From Burkholderiaceae bacterium (GTDB lineage Bacteria > Pseudomonadota > Gammaproteobacteria > Burkholderiales > Burkholderiaceae_D): a DNA stretch of 64,000 nucleotides. The stretch is taken from the NCBI GenBank assembly GCA_031291325.1, contig JARLJG010000052.1, forward strand, positions 62,001-126,000. The letters run 5' to 3'. Below are positions 42,774-54,639 of the stretch, piece after piece. Under the pieces are notes generated by a model, which saw nothing but the letters and a program-made list of their open reading frames with translations, made no database searches and was not told where the DNA came from. Each line of letters opens with the position of its first letter. Within the stretch, counting starts at the first letter, position 1. The position numbers and the translations under genes were made by a program.

Positions 42774-44141
42774 CTAGCGAGGGGTATGAAATTTCTTTAA
42801 TGTCCTCTCAATTGATTCTGGCGTCACTTCATACGCATCGAAAAGCCGCAAAACTGGGTTAATCAATTCTGAAACGACTGTCGACAGCGAACCATCAATA
42901 TATGGAATTGCCCAGGTGCCGCTCGATTTCCGAGAATTAGTATTACTTGAACGATGGCTCCAAAAGCCCGCGCTATCGACACTTTGAATTACCCGATTTT
43001 TCAGCCCAGTCCAAGTGCAGAGCAATTCAATAGAATGCGCCGACGAAAAATGTTTTGCCATCGCCAAGGCGTGAAGCAAAACCTCCGCCATGTTTTTTGC
43101 TAGCAAATCAGGGTCAATGTAATTTTTCGGGTGATCCTCCATTAGACCATCCTCCGAATAAACCAGTATTATTGAGGCCCATCCTGGTTCGGCAAAACGC
43201 CAAAAATCAGGGTGCCTCGTTGCTTCGCCTTTTTTTAACAAATTTGCTTCGTATCCCTCAAGCTCAATTCCGCCAATTTCGTTGACAAAAGTATATGGCA
43301 TGAGGTCGTCGCTTTGAAATGGAAAGAACATGCTCCACCCGTCATAGATAACGTTTTTTACCTCATTGTTAGCTTGATGAAGCACTTGCAACAAACCCGA
43401 TACGGGTACTTTATCTTCCTCATCCTGCAATATTCGATAACTAAACTGGAAATGCGCCGTGTTAATTGGCACATACCATTCTTCTCCGGAGGTTTTATTT
43501 ATGACATATTCAAGAAATTTATCACGACTCCGATCATGCCATTCGCGGAGCGTTAGCCCTTTCGCTGGTAGAGTACCGGTCGGTAGTTGTCCATTCAACA
43601 CCTGTGTAAAACTCCGAAGCAATCCATCCCTTTCATTCAATACACACCTCCTGATCAGTGGTTGCCACAATTCAGGACCAGTAATTGCCTCGCTTGCTGG
43701 GCCTAACGCGCGAACATAATAGGTGCCTTTAACAACGCCTTGAGGTTTTCCTTTCGCATCATCGGGTCCATTTTGTGAAGCACATACGGGAACAACACCG
43801 TGACTCGGAATTCGGACAACAGGATACTCCAACCTCGAACTGGTTTCTTCCACCAGTTTGACATCGCAATGAACGGCTGGTGTAAGGTACCGTTTTACGA
43901 TGCCTGAGAATGCGTCAGAATTGTATAGACCAAGATCACCAGGTCTGTTTTGATCTGGAGTCATGTCGTCTTTAAAACCGAAGACAATGTAACCGCCGCC
44001 ATGATTTGCAAGCGCAGCAATATGTCGCGCCAATTTAGCCCTTACAACATTATCCCTTAGATCGAGCCATTGCTTATACTCAACCTCGAGCGTCTCTTTG
44101 CGGGTATCGATTAAGTCTTGAAGATCAGTATTTGACGCCAT
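42774..44141 (-). CDS. AlbA_2 (Schlafen-type) putative DNA-binding/ATPase protein, AT-rich gene
   Basis: The 455-residue protein starts with an AlbA_2 domain (about residues 12-135): TLEVEYKQWLDL, AKLARHIAALANHGGGYIVFGFKDD, and PVVRIPSHG. This is the N-terminal half of a fold shared by Schlafen and divergent transcriptional regulators. The rest (about 150-455) shows no domain I can name. Base composition and codon use are clearly more AT-rich than all neighbours, and it is flanked by repeats and a remnant antitoxin gene, so recent acquisition is likely. AlbA_2 proteins are often found in defence or accessory islands; a defence role here is a guess. ATG 44141 has AGGTGA five bases upstream; GTG 44150 is an alternative. 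Confidence 0.78.
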   Translation of the reverse strand: MASNTDLQDLIDTRKETLEVEYKQWLDLRDNVVRAKLARHIAALANHGGGYIVFGFKDDMTPDQNRPGDLGLYNSDAFSGIVKRYLTPAVHCDVKLVEETSSRLEYPVVRIPSHGVVPVCASQNGPDDAKGKPQGVVKGTYYVRALGPASEAITGPELWQPLIRRCVLNERDGLLRSFTQVLNGQLPTGTLPAKGLTLREWHDRSRDKFLEYVINKTSGEEWYVPINTAHFQFSYRILQDEEDKVPVSGLLQVLHQANNEVKNVIYDGWSMFFPFQSDDLMPYTFVNEIGGIELEGYEANLLKKGEATRHPDFWRFAEPGWASIILVYSEDGLMEDHPKNYIDPDLLAKNMAEVLLHALAMAKHFSSAHSIELLCTWTGLKNRVIQSVDSAGFWSHRSSNTNSRKSSGTWAIPYIDGSLSTVVSELINPVLRLFDAYEVTPESIERTLKKFHTPR

Positions 44142-44352
44142 GAGGTTCACCTAGAGCAATTTTCTTTGGCCGGTCAATTCTACAATCCGATTATTCGGAG
44201 TTCTCATGCCAAAGTCAATGTAAGAAATGTCAGGAGAGGTATAACTTCCTGACTGACGATGCGGCGCTTTCCGGTGCAATTCGCGTTGCCCTCAACATGT
44301 CGAAAAATAATCCGTGACGCAATCATGGCCTAGACCAATGCAATTCAGCAAT

Positions 44353-44381
44353 AAAAAACGCCGGCCAAAGGCCGGCGTTTT
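44353..44381 (-). terminator. Rho-independent terminator of acnA
   Basis: Perfect 9-bp stem ACGCCGGCC/GGCCGGCGT with a 3-base loop is followed on the minus strand by six T, 20 bp after the acnA stop. It has a short T-run on the other side too and may work in both directions. Confidence 0.9.
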
Positions 44382-44400
44382 CACTACAGATACAACCCTT

Positions 44401-47133
44401 TTACGCAGCCAACAACTGCCGCAACACAAACGGCAAAATCCCGCCGTGCTTGTAGTAATCCACTTCAATTGGCGTGTCGATGCGCAGCAAGACCTTGACG
44501 TCTTGCGTTTCGCCGTTCTTGCGGTTGATGACCAGCGTGACTTCCTGCTGTGGCTTGATTTCGCCGTCCATGTCTTTCAGGTCGAAGGTTTCGTCGCCGG
44601 TGATGCCTAGCGTAGTCACGCTGTCGGCGCCGATGAATTGCAGCGGCAGCACGCCCATGCCGACCAGGTTGGAGCGGTGGATGCGTTCGAACGAGCGGGC
44701 GATCACGGCTTTTACGCCTAGCAATTGCGTGCCCTTGGCTGCCCAGTCGCGCGAGGAGCCGGTGCCGTATTCTTCGCCGGCAAAGATCATCGTCGGCACG
44801 TCGTCCTTGATGTATTGCATGGCGGCGTCGTAGATCGACAATTCTTCGCCGCTCGGCTGGAAGGTGGTGATGCCGCCTTCGACGCGCGAACCGTCTTCCT
44901 TGGCCGGAATCATCAGGTTCTTGATGCGCACGTTGGCGAAGGTGCCGCGCATCATGATTTCGTGATTGCCGCGACGCGAGCCGTAGGAGTTGAAGTCGGC
45001 CTTCAAGACGCCGTTTTCAGTCAGCCATTTACCTGCCGGGCTGGATTCCTTGATGGAGCCGGCTGGCGAGATGTGGTCGGTGGTGATCGAATCGCCGAAC
45101 ACGCCCAGTGCGCGCGCGCCGCTGATACCGGTGGCGGCTGCCTTCGGTTCCATCGTGAAATCGTTGAAGAACGGCGGCTCGGCGATGTAGGTCGACAGCG
45201 GCCAGTTGTAGACTTCGCCTTCGGCCACGCCCTTGATGGCTTCCCACAGCTTGCCCGGTGCGCCCTTGACGTCGGCGTAGTTTTCCTTGAAGGTCTTGGC
45301 ATTCATTGCGAACTTCATCAGCTTGGCAATTTCTGCCGGGGTCGGCCAGATGTCGCCCAGGTAGATGTCGCGTGCCTTGCCGTCGATCCTGCCCTTGCCG
45401 ACCGGCTCGGTCATCAAGTCGCGGGTGATGTTGCCGGCAATCGCGTAAGCGACGACCAGCGGAGGCGATGCCAGGAAGTTGGAGCGGATGTTCGGGTGAA
45501 TGCGCGCTTCAAAGTTGCGGTTGCCCGACAACACGGCGGAGGCGACGATGTCGTTTTGCACGATTGCTTCGTTCATCGCTGGCGTCAAGTCGCCGGCATT
45601 GCCGATGCAGGTGGTGCAGCCGTAGGCGGTGACGCCGAAGCCGAGTTTTTCCAGGTATGGCAGCAAGCCGGCTGCTTCCAGGTACTTGGTGACAACGCGC
45701 GATCCAGGGGCGAGCGAGGTCTTGATGTGCGGCGATACCTTCAAGCCGGCTTCGACCGCTTTCTTGGCCAACAGGCCGGCAGCCAGCAGCACGCTCGGGT
45801 TGGAGGTGTTGGTGCAGGAGGTGATGGCGGCAATCAGCACGTCGCCGTTCTTGACTTTGACGCCGTCGGCATTGACGTATTCTGCGTCCAGATCTTCAGC
45901 CTTCTTGTTGAAGCCGTTTTCCGATGTTGGCTTGGAGAACAGGTCGGCGAAATTGGCTTTGACGTTGCCGATTTCAATGCGGTCTTGCGGACGTTTCGGG
46001 CCGGCCAGCGAAGGCGCGACGGTGTCGAGACTGAGTTCCACCACCTTGGTGTAGTCGATGTCGCCGACCTTCGGGATGCCGAACAATTTTTGCGCCTTGA
46101 AATAGCCTTCAAACGCGTCGATTTCGGCCTTGCTGCGGCCAGTGCCCTTGAAGTAATCGATCGTCGCTTCGTCGACCGGGAAGAAGCCCATCGTGGCGCC
46201 GTATTCCGGTGCCATGTTGGCGATGGTGGCGCGGTCGGTCAGGGTCAGCGACTTGGTGCCTTCGCCGAAGAATTCGACGAACTTGCCGACGACTTTTTCC
46301 TTGCGCAGCAATTCGGTGATGGTCAAGACCAGGTCGGTCGCGGTGACGCCCTGGCGCAATTGGCCGGTCAGGTTGACGCCGACTACGTCCGGCGTCAGGA
46401 CATAGTCTGGCTGGCCGTGCATGCCGGCTTCCGCTTCGATGCCGCCCACGCCCCAGCCGACTACGCCGATGCCGTTGATCATGGTGGTGTGGGAATCGGT
46501 GCCGACCAGGGTGTCAGGGTAGTACACGTCGCCCTTGGCGGTTTTCTTCTTGTGCACGCCGCGTGCCAGGTATTCGAGGTTCACTTGATGCACGATGCCG
46601 AAGCCCGGCGGCACGACGCCGAAGGTGTCGAATGCCTGCATGCCCCATTTCATGAACTGGTAGCGCTCGTTGTTGCGCTGGAATTCCAGCTTCATGTTGA
46701 GGTCGAGCGCCTTCTTTTCGCGGAAGTGGTCGATCTGCACCGAGTGGTCGACTACCAGGTCGACTGGCACCAGCGGTTCGATGTTCTTCGGGTTCTTGCC
46801 CATCTTCGAGGCGACGCCGCGCATCGCGGCCAAGTCGGCCAACAACGGCACGCCAGTAAAGTCCTGCAACACGACACGGGCGACGACGAACGGGATTTCA
46901 TCGGTGCGGGCGCCGGTAGGCGACCAGCTGGCGAGCTGCTTGACGTGCTCTTCCGTGACTTTCTTGCCGTCGCAATTGCGCAGCACCGATTCCAGCACGA
47001 CGCGGATCGAAATCGGCAGGCGCGAAATGTTGATGCCGAGCTTTTTCTCCAGCGCGGGCAGCGAGTAGAACGAGCCTTTCTTGGAATCGCTGATCTTGAA
47101 TTCCTTGAGCGTGTTCAATGTGTTGCGGGACAT
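44401..47133 (-). CDS. acnA: Aconitate hydratase A
   Basis: The 910-residue protein is a full-length AcnA/IRP-type aconitase. The [4Fe-4S] cysteines lie in SCTNTSNP and in [11 protein letters not shown]. Substrate-binding blocks include [30 protein letters not shown] and [25 protein letters not shown]. It interconverts citrate and isocitrate in the TCA cycle. AAGGAGA lies directly ahead of the ATG. It is the last gene of a leftward group with mdh and the lyase-like gene but has its own 147-bp upstream gap and a strong terminator, so it is probably a separate transcript. Confidence 0.97.
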   Translation of the reverse strand: MSRNTLNTLKEFKISDSKKGSFYSLPALEKKLGINISRLPISIRVVLESVLRNCDGKKVTEEHVKQLASWSPTGARTDEIPFVVARVVLQDFTGVPLLADLAAMRGVASKMGKNPKNIEPLVPVDLVVDHSVQIDHFREKKALDLNMKLEFQRNNERYQFMKWGMQAFDTFGVVPPGFGIVHQVNLEYLARGVHKKKTAKGDVYYPDTLVGTDSHTTMINGIGVVGWGVGGIEAEAGMHGQPDYVLTPDVVGVNLTGQLRQGVTATDLVLTITELLRKEKVVGKFVEFFGEGTKSLTLTDRATIANMAPEYGATMGFFPVDEATIDYFKGTGRSKAEIDAFEGYFKAQKLFGIPKVGDIDYTKVVELSLDTVAPSLAGPKRPQDRIEIGNVKANFADLFSKPTSENGFNKKAEDLDAEYVNADGVKVKNGDVLIAAITSCTNTSNPSVLLAAGLLAKKAVEAGLKVSPHIKTSLAPGSRVVTKYLEAAGLLPYLEKLGFGVTAYGCTTCIGNAGDLTPAMNEAIVQNDIVASAVLSGNRNFEARIHPNIRSNFLASPPLVVAYAIAGNITRDLMTEPVGKGRIDGKARDIYLGDIWPTPAEIAKLMKFAMNAKTFKENYADVKGAPGKLWEAIKGVAEGEVYNWPLSTYIAEPPFFNDFTMEPKAAATGISGARALGVFGDSITTDHISPAGSIKESSPAGKWLTENGVLKADFNSYGSRRGNHEIMMRGTFANVRIKNLMIPAKEDGSRVEGGITTFQPSGEELSIYDAAMQYIKDDVPTMIFAGEEYGTGSSRDWAAKGTQLLGVKAVIARSFERIHRSNLVGMGVLPLQFIGADSVTTLGITGDETFDLKDMDGEIKPQQEVTLVINRKNGETQDVKVLLRIDTPIEVDYYKHGGILPFVLRQLLAA

Positions 47134-47280
47134 GGCCTCTCCTTAGATGCAAATGAACTGATGTGTGAATTTACCGGCATCACATTGAGTCATTGGTGAC
47201 TTACCCGAATAGCTGTCGAGTATGGTCAGCAATGACGCAGCGTTTTGCCATTTTTTTTGCTGCGATTTCTTTCCCTGGGA

Positions 47281-47778
47281 TCAAGCCTTTGGCGATGTGC
47301 CCGCCTGAGCCGCCCGCTGTTCGTCCGTCTTGCACTCGTTGGCTAGCTGGTGCCCGTTCTTGGAATCGAGCAACATGCCCTTGGCCGGAATGCCGATCCA
47401 GACCAGGCCGAAATGACGATTTTCAAAACGGTTGGCGCCGGTAGAGGTATCGATGCGCGCCATCCGATGCAGGCGTTTCCCCCACTTCAAGGCAATATGC
47501 TTGTCGTCGTCGTTGTTGGTGAAAATGGTGATCTTGTTGCCAAGTTCGCATTGATAGTCGACTACTTTCGTGCCGCTCACGTCCGGCTCATTTTCCTCTT
47601 CGTCGACCAGCGGGGCGGCGGGGGCTTTCTTGGCGATCTTTTTCTTGACGGCCTTTTTGGCCGGCGCGGAGGCCGAGGTGGAACTCGCCGCCGGCGTCGA
47701 TGCGGCAGTTTGCGCGTAGACCGGCGACAAGGCTGCCGTCGATGCGGCGATCAGGATTGCGTAAAGTGCGTGTTTCAT
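47281..47778 (-). CDS. Exported MliC-like (C-type lysozyme inhibitor) protein
   Basis: This 165-residue protein has a signal peptide (MKHALYAILIAASTAALSPVYA, in pieces), a Thr/Ser/Ala and Lys-rich linker (about 23-65), and a C-terminal domain with the MliC pattern. That domain shows VVDYQCELGNKITIF, a central TSTGANRFENRHFGLVW strand and a final Cys in LANECKTD. Two cysteines at domain ends match the family disulfide. It would inhibit c-type lysozymes in the periplasm. The lysine-rich linker (KKAVKKKIAKKA) is unusual. AAAGGAGA precedes ATG 47778; the frame stays open further upstream into the promoter. Confidence 0.72.
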   Translation of the reverse strand: MKHALYAILIAASTAALSPVYAQTAASTPAASSTSASAPAKKAVKKKIAKKAPAAPLVDEEENEPDVSGTKVVDYQCELGNKITIFTNNDDDKHIALKWGKRLHRMARIDTSTGANRFENRHFGLVWIGIPAKGMLLDSKNGHQLANECKTDEQRAAQAGTSPKA

Positions 47779-47839
47779 TTGTGTATCTCCTTTGGGCCGC
47801 GCTGGCGTCCACGTTGTCGGTTCATCGGTCGCAATGGGT

Positions 47840-48811
47840 TCATAAAAAGCCGGCTGCGCTTTCCGGCAAGGGCAATCCGCTCGATTTCGCGCGCTGTATG
47901 ATAGTCCAATAATAGCGATAACTGGCGCGATCGTGCAGTCTGCCATGATATTTTATCGGCCCCCAGTCTGCAGCTTGGGCTTCGGTCAAGATTTGCACTG
48001 CGTCGTTGACTTCCGAAACGCGCGGCGCCATCGATTTGAGGATAGGTTTGATCTGATCCGGGTGGATGCTCCACATCCGGGTATAACCGAATTCGGCGCT
48101 GGCTCGGTTGGCGTCGTTGGCGACCACGGCGGTATCCTTGATTTCGGTGGTCACGTTGTGCGATGGCACCTTGCCGTGCGCGTGACAGGCGGCAGAGATT
48201 TCCAGCTTGGCGCGCACCACCAGCGGGTGCGTAAACTGCCCCGGCGTGCGCATCGCTGCCGATGGAATCGCACCGTTGTGGGCGGAGACGAAATCCATGA
48301 TGCCGAAGGACAGGCATTCGACCTGGGGCAGGGCGGCGATCAGGCGCACCTGTTCCAGTGCGCTATGGGTCTCGATCAAGACGTGGATCGGCAGCTTGCT
48401 GCGACCGCCGGTTTTGGCGTGGCGGTTGATTTCGGTAATGGCTTTGGCGACGTGCGCGGCGTTTTCCGCTTTTGGCAGCACCAGGTAGGCCAGCCGCTTG
48501 GCCGCCGTCTCGCAGATGATTTGCAGGTCGGATTCGAAAAACGGGCTTTCGGGTTCGTGCACACGCACGCCGACGCGTCCGAAGCGGTTGTCTTCGCCAG
48601 CTACCAGCGCGGCCACCAGTTGCGCGTGCGCCACTTCGTTGCCGGCGCTGGCGCCGTCTTCGCAGTCGAGCGTGATATCGAAAATCGGGCCAAGCTCTTG
48701 TTGCAATGCAAGCGAATTACGCATCAGCTTTTCCGAGCCGGCGTAATGGTCGCAAACCGGAATCGAAACCGGCGCGCGCTTGCCCTGGAATAAAACCTCG
48801 GAAGGGTGCAT
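47840..48811 (-). CDS. HpcH/HpaI aldolase/citrate lyase (CitE-like) family protein
   Basis: This 323-residue TIM-barrel protein shows ITLDCEDGASAGNE (metal-binding acidic residues), VLPKAENAAHVAKAI, HVLIETHSALEQV and GIMDFVSAHNGAIPSAAMRTPGQF. This resembles CitE-like and malyl/citramalyl-CoA lyases that cleave or form C-C bonds on CoA thioesters. I use ATG 48811; a TTG eleven codons upstream is possible and neither has a strong ribosome-binding site. It lies 127 bp downstream of mdh on the same strand, a recurrent Burkholderiales neighbourhood. Whether it acts on a TCA metabolite is not established. Confidence 0.85.
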   Translation of the reverse strand: MHPSEVLFQGKRAPVSIPVCDHYAGSEKLMRNSLALQQELGPIFDITLDCEDGASAGNEVAHAQLVAALVAGEDNRFGRVGVRVHEPESPFFESDLQIICETAAKRLAYLVLPKAENAAHVAKAITEINRHAKTGGRSKLPIHVLIETHSALEQVRLIAALPQVECLSFGIMDFVSAHNGAIPSAAMRTPGQFTHPLVVRAKLEISAACHAHGKVPSHNVTTEIKDTAVVANDANRASAEFGYTRMWSIHPDQIKPILKSMAPRVSEVNDAVQILTEAQAADWGPIKYHGRLHDRASYRYYWTIIQRAKSSGLPLPESAAGFL

Positions 48812-48938
48812 AGGCGTCAAGACAGACGGAGGTGTATCGTGCAAATTATTACGATCAATTAATGCGATTGGTTCGGGCGTTCAGGTGGAAAACAACGGAA
48901 CGGCGCGCCGCGTCGGGCTGCCGTTCCGTCGGTCCGAA

Positions 48939-49928
48939 TTATCCGACCAGGTGTTTGACGCCTTCGCGTTCTTCCAGCAATTCCTTCAAGGTGACGTTGA
49001 TGCGCTCTTGCGAGAAGGCATCGATTTCCAGGCCTTGGACGATCTTGTATTCGCCGTTTTCGGTGGTGACCGGATAGCCGAAAATCGTGCCTTCGGGGAT
49101 GCCGTAGGAACCGTCGGACGGAATACCCATCGTGGTCCACTTGCCATTGGTTCCCAGCACCCAGTCATGCACGTGATCGATGGCGGCATTGGCAGCCGAT
49201 GCCGCCGAAGACAGGCCGCGCGCTTCGATGATGGCCGCGCCGCGCTTGCCCACTGTCGGCAGGAACACGTCCTTGTTCCAGGCTTGATCGTTGATCATGT
49301 CCTTGACCGATTGGCCGTCGATGGTCGCGTAGCGATAGTCGGCGTACATGGTCGGCGAATGGTTGCCCCAAACGAACAGTTTTTCGATCGAAGCGACTGC
49401 CTTGCCGGTCTTGCCTGCGATTTGCGACAACGCGCGATTGTGGTCCAGGCGCAGCATGGCGGTGAAATTCTTGGCTGGCAGGTTCGGCGCCGATTTCATC
49501 GCGATATAGGCGTTGGTGTTGGCTGGGTTGCCGACCACCAATACCTTGACGTTGCGCGAAGCGACGGCGTCCAGCGCCTTGCCTTGCACCGTGAAGATTT
49601 GCGCGTTGGCTTCCAGCAAGTCTTTGCGTTCCATGCCGGGGCCGCGCGGACGGGCGCCAACCAGCAATGCGACGTCGATATCCTTGAATGCGGTCAACGG
49701 GTCGCTATGCGCGGTCATGCCGGCCAGCAACGGGAACGCGCAATCGTCGATTTCCATCATGACGCCTTTCAGCGCCTTTTGTGCTTTTTCATCCGGGATT
49801 TCCAGCAATTGCAAAATGACCGGTTGATCCTTGCCGAGCATATCGCCGTTGGCGATGCGGAACAGTAACGAATAGCCGATCTGACCGGCTGCGCCGGTGA
49901 CTGCGACACGCATGGGGGATTTTGCCAT
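48939..49928 (-). CDS. mdh: Malate dehydrogenase (NAD-dependent)
   Basis: The 329-residue protein has a Rossmann start ([21 protein letters not shown]), [15 protein letters not shown] (substrate-loop arginines), [26 protein letters not shown] and catalytic His in [14 protein letters not shown]. These mark the class of bacterial MDH closest to cytosolic eukaryotic enzymes. It oxidises malate to oxaloacetate. GGAGA is placed six bases before ATG 49928. It is divergent from gntR-sdh; the 434-bp region between holds a perfect palindrome and an FNR-like box. Confidence 0.97.
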   Translation of the reverse strand: MAKSPMRVAVTGAAGQIGYSLLFRIANGDMLGKDQPVILQLLEIPDEKAQKALKGVMMEIDDCAFPLLAGMTAHSDPLTAFKDIDVALLVGARPRGPGMERKDLLEANAQIFTVQGKALDAVASRNVKVLVVGNPANTNAYIAMKSAPNLPAKNFTAMLRLDHNRALSQIAGKTGKAVASIEKLFVWGNHSPTMYADYRYATIDGQSVKDMINDQAWNKDVFLPTVGKRGAAIIEARGLSSAASAANAAIDHVHDWVLGTNGKWTTMGIPSDGSYGIPEGTIFGYPVTTENGEYKIVQGLEIDAFSQERINVTLKELLEEREGVKHLVG

Positions 49929-50162
49929 GATGAATCTCCAAAATGAATTAAAAAAATCGTTGCCGAAACAGTTGTTTATGACAAAAAAATTCGTTGAGGT
50001 CTGCAATGATACCGATGATAGCCTGCTTCGTCAGCCAATAGTCGTCATTAAATGCGATTCAATCGAGCGGGCAAAATTCCCGCATCGTTGTGCCCTTGAA
50101 TCGTCGGCGCAAAACCACAAAAAACCACAAATTCGATTGAATTGATTGTAGTAAGAGCAATT

Positions 50163-50176
50163 TTGACGCACGTCAA
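50163..50176. promoter_or_regulatory. FNR/ANR-like box upstream of mdh
   Basis: TTGACGCACGTCAA fits the FNR-type pattern TTGAY-N4-RTCAA with perfect 5-bp arms. It lies 235 bp upstream of mdh and about 190 bp upstream of gntR, in a divergent promoter region where oxygen control of TCA genes would make sense. Confidence 0.4.
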
Positions 50177-50289
50177 TCATTTAAATTAAATACCGAAAAC
50201 GGAACGCCGATTTTGCTGGCGATAAACCGACCGATAATGTATTGTCCGCGAGTGTAGGCTTGAGACGATACTCTGTCAATCGATATCTT

Positions 50290-50307
50290 ATGTCTTATAT
50301 AAGACAT
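50290..50307. promoter_or_regulatory. Perfect 18-bp palindrome, candidate GntR operator
   Basis: ATGTCTTATATAAGACAT is fully palindromic and lies 55 bp upstream of the gntR start between the divergent mdh and gntR-sdh genes. GntR/HutC-type regulators bind AT-rich palindromes of this size, and the gene next to it encodes such a regulator. No second copy was noticed in the window. Confidence 0.65.
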
Positions 50308-50362
50308 ATTACTTATAACTTTTGCTGGACTGCCATGGGTGTTTTGTGGTGAAATTACGCAT

Positions 50363-51154
50363 ATGAGTTCCGTCCCATCACACTTGATCAATCAAGGCGC
50401 GCCGACTTCCGGCGCGGGGGCGTCCGTTTCCGTCGGTTCTCCGACTTTCAGTCCGCTGTATCAGCAGATCAAGGCCTTGATTACGCAAAGCCTGCAGTCG
50501 GGCGAGTGGAAGCCGGGCGAATTGATTCCCAGCGAAGTCGAATTGGCGGCGCGCTTCAAGGTCAGCCAAGGCACCGTGCGCAAGGCGATCGACGAGTTGT
50601 CGGCAGAGAACCTGGTCGTGCGGCGGCAGGGCAAGGGCACTTTCGTCGCCACCCATGACGAAGAGCGCGCCCATTTCCGTTTCCTGCGCCTGATGCCGGA
50701 TGTCGGCGACGCCCATCACCCCGATAACAAGGTCATCGAAGTCAAGCGTCTGCGCGCGGCGGCCGATGTGGCGCGCCTGCTCGACATCAAATCCGGCGAT
50801 TCGGTCATCTTCATCAAGCGGGTGCAGTCGTTCGACGGCGTGCCGACGATTCTTGAAGAGTTGTGGTTGCCGGGGCATATTTTCAAAGGACTGACGGCGG
50901 AACGCTTGATCGAATACAAGGGGCCGATGTACGGTTTGTTTGAAAGCGAATTCGGTACCCACATGATACGCGCGCAAGAGAAATTGCGCGCGGTCAGTGC
51001 CGACGATGTGGTTGCGGAATTGCTGGTGGTCGCGCCGCACTCGCCTTTGTTGAGCGTGGAGCGCGTTTCCTTTACCTACGGAGACCGGCCGGTTGAGGTG
51101 CGGCGTGGATTGTATGTTACCGACCGGCATCATTATCGCAACGATGTCAGTTGA
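50363..51154 (+). CDS. GntR/HutC-family regulator at the sdh locus
   Basis: This 263-residue protein has an N-terminal winged helix (about 28-98: PLYQQIKALITQSLQSGEWKPGELIPSE, ARFKVSQGTVRKAIDELSAENLVVRRQGKGTF, in pieces) and a C-terminal UTRA ligand-binding domain (about 120-258, with IKRVQSFDGVPTILEELWLPGH). UTRA regulators respond to small metabolites. Its position directly upstream of sdhCDAB and divergent from mdh suggests control of TCA genes by an organic acid or sugar derivative. I use ATG 50363; a GTG at 50339 is in frame. Confidence 0.9.
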   Translation: MSSVPSHLINQGAPTSGAGASVSVGSPTFSPLYQQIKALITQSLQSGEWKPGELIPSEVELAARFKVSQGTVRKAIDELSAENLVVRRQGKGTFVATHDEERAHFRFLRLMPDVGDAHHPDNKVIEVKRLRAAADVARLLDIKSGDSVIFIKRVQSFDGVPTILEELWLPGHIFKGLTAERLIEYKGPMYGLFESEFGTHMIRAQEKLRAVSADDVVAELLVVAPHSPLLSVERVSFTYGDRPVEVRRGLYVTDRHHYRNDVS

Positions 51155-51342
51155 ATTGCGCGACTGTGGCGCCGCAGTGACGGCGAGGCTCGCATCATAT
51201 GTCCGTATATAGCGCGCGGTGTATGTAGTGAGCGGAGAAGGGGCGCCGAAAAAGGGTATTGCACCATAATCAGAATAAATATTGGTGTGATGCACAAAAA
51301 TCGGCGAAAATTACAGGATTATTTAGCTTGAGAGGAATTGAT

Positions 51343-51759
51343 ATGTCTCTTCGAATTAAGGTGAGTCGACCGGAATTCCGAAATGTCAGCAAGACAAAGG
51401 ACCTTTTGTGGAAATACAAATGGAAACCGGCGGCACTGGTGTCGCTCGTGCATCGCGGCAGCGGCATGGTGCTGTTCCTGTTGTCGCCGCTCATCCTGTA
51501 TTTTTTCGATCAGAGCCTCACCTCTGAAGCAAGCTTCCGGCATCTTCAGGACTTGCTCTCCAACTGGTTCGTCAAGTTGATCTTCCTGGTGATTTGCTGG
51601 GGCTATCTGCAGCATTTCTGCTCGGGCATCCGCCACCTTGTCATGGATTTGCATATCGGGCTGGACAAGGAAAGCGCGCGCGGATCGGCTATCCGCCTGT
51701 TCGTTGTTACCGGCGTATTGACGGTGTTGATTGCATTGAAATTGTTTGGAGCGTTCTAA
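51343..51759 (+). CDS. sdhC: Succinate dehydrogenase cytochrome b556 subunit
   Basis: This 138-residue membrane subunit has three helices. It contains the SdhC signature SLVHRGSGMVLFLLSPLILY and a haem-ligand region QHFCSGIRHLVMDLHIG (His in HxxxDxxxG-type context). It anchors the SdhAB dimer and forms part of the quinone site. AGAGGA is seven bases before ATG 51343; the upstream frame extension is not conserved. It is the first gene of sdhCDAB, 188 bp after gntR. Confidence 0.95.
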   Translation: MSLRIKVSRPEFRNVSKTKDLLWKYKWKPAALVSLVHRGSGMVLFLLSPLILYFFDQSLTSEASFRHLQDLLSNWFVKLIFLVICWGYLQHFCSGIRHLVMDLHIGLDKESARGSAIRLFVVTGVLTVLIALKLFGAF

Positions 51760-52125
51760 ATGGCAAACGATAAAATCGGACCCAAGCGCCTGGTGGTCGG
51801 CGCGCATTACGGTCTCAGGGAATGGCTGGCGCAGCGGGTGACCGCGCTGGTAATGATTGCTTATACCGTCATCGTGTTGATCTGCTTCCTGACCGGCAGC
51901 AATTTCAGCTACGAGGGCTGGACCGGCCTGTTTGCGCAAGAGTGGTTCAAGATCGCCACTTTGGTCGCTTTCCTCGCTTTGTTTTATCACGCCTGGCTCG
52001 GCATGCGCGAAGTGTACCTGGACTGGGTTCCGGCAACCGGACTGCGCTTCGGTATGTACGTTCTTACGATCGTGTGGTTGGTCGGTTGTGCCGTGTGGAC
52101 GGCGCGAATTCTCTGGAGAGCCTAA
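51760..52125 (+). CDS. sdhD: Succinate dehydrogenase membrane anchor subunit
   Basis: This 121-residue protein has three helices, an N-terminal RLVVGAHYGLREWLAQRVTAL segment and the haem/quinone-region LFYHAWLGMREVYLDW. Its ATG follows the sdhC stop with no gap, so the two are translationally coupled. Confidence 0.95.
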   Translation: MANDKIGPKRLVVGAHYGLREWLAQRVTALVMIAYTVIVLICFLTGSNFSYEGWTGLFAQEWFKIATLVAFLALFYHAWLGMREVYLDWVPATGLRFGMYVLTIVWLVGCAVWTARILWRA

Positions 52126-52127
52126 TC

Positions 52128-53906
<1,779 letters not shown>

Positions 53907-53918
53907 CAGGGTCAGAAA

Positions 53919-54629
53919 ATGGCACGTACACTCAAGTTTAAAATCTACCGCTACGATCCGGACAAGGACGCCAAGCCCTACATGCAGGATTTGACGGTCG
54001 AATTGCTGCCGACCGACAAGATGTTGCTCGACGCGCTGCAACGGATCAAGGCCGATGTCGACGACTCGCTGGCGCTGCGCCGCTCCTGCCGCGAAGGCGT
54101 GTGCGGTTCGGACGCGATGAACATCAACGGACGCAACGGCTTGGCCTGCACCACCAACTTGAACGAGTTGACCGAACCGATCGTGCTGCGCCCGTTGCCG
54201 GGCTTGCCGGTGATCCGCGATTTGATCGTCGACATGACCGAGTTCTTCAAGCAATACGATTCGATCAAGCCGTTCCTGATCAACGACAGCATTCCGCCCG
54301 AAAAAGAGCGTCTGCAAAGCCCGACCGAGCGCGAAGAGCTGGACGGCTTGTACGAATGCATTCTATGCGCTTGCTGCTCGACGTCTTGCCCGTCGTTCTG
54401 GTGGAATCCGGACAAATTCGTCGGCCCGGCCGGTTTGTTGCAAGCGTATCGCTTCATCGCCGATAGCCGCGACGAAGCCACCAACGAGCGCCTGGATAAT
54501 CTGGAAGATCCGTATCGTTTGTTCCGTTGCCACTCGATCATGAATTGCGTCGACGTTTGCCCGAAGGGCTTGAATCCGAACAAGGCGATCGGCAAGATCA
54601 AGGAACTGCTGGTGCGCCGCGCCATCTAA
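53919..54629 (+). CDS. sdhB: Succinate dehydrogenase iron-sulfur subunit
   Basis: The 236-residue protein has the [2Fe-2S] motif [22 protein letters not shown] (residues about 55-78), then the [4Fe-4S]/[3Fe-4S] motifs [18 protein letters not shown] and [17 protein letters not shown]. It passes electrons from FAD to ubiquinone in the membrane subunits. It lies 12 bp after sdhA. Confidence 0.97.
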   Translation: MARTLKFKIYRYDPDKDAKPYMQDLTVELLPTDKMLLDALQRIKADVDDSLALRRSCREGVCGSDAMNINGRNGLACTTNLNELTEPIVLRPLPGLPVIRDLIVDMTEFFKQYDSIKPFLINDSIPPEKERLQSPTEREELDGLYECILCACCSTSCPSFWWNPDKFVGPAGLLQAYRFIADSRDEATNERLDNLEDPYRLFRCHSIMNCVDVCPKGLNPNKAIGKIKELLVRRAI

Positions 54630-54639
54630 TGTTGCAGTG

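Noticed and set aside
44725..47199. 824-codon open frame opposite acnA
   Set aside because: It lies wholly antisense to a clearly conserved aconitase gene; composition is that of a GC-rich shadow frame.
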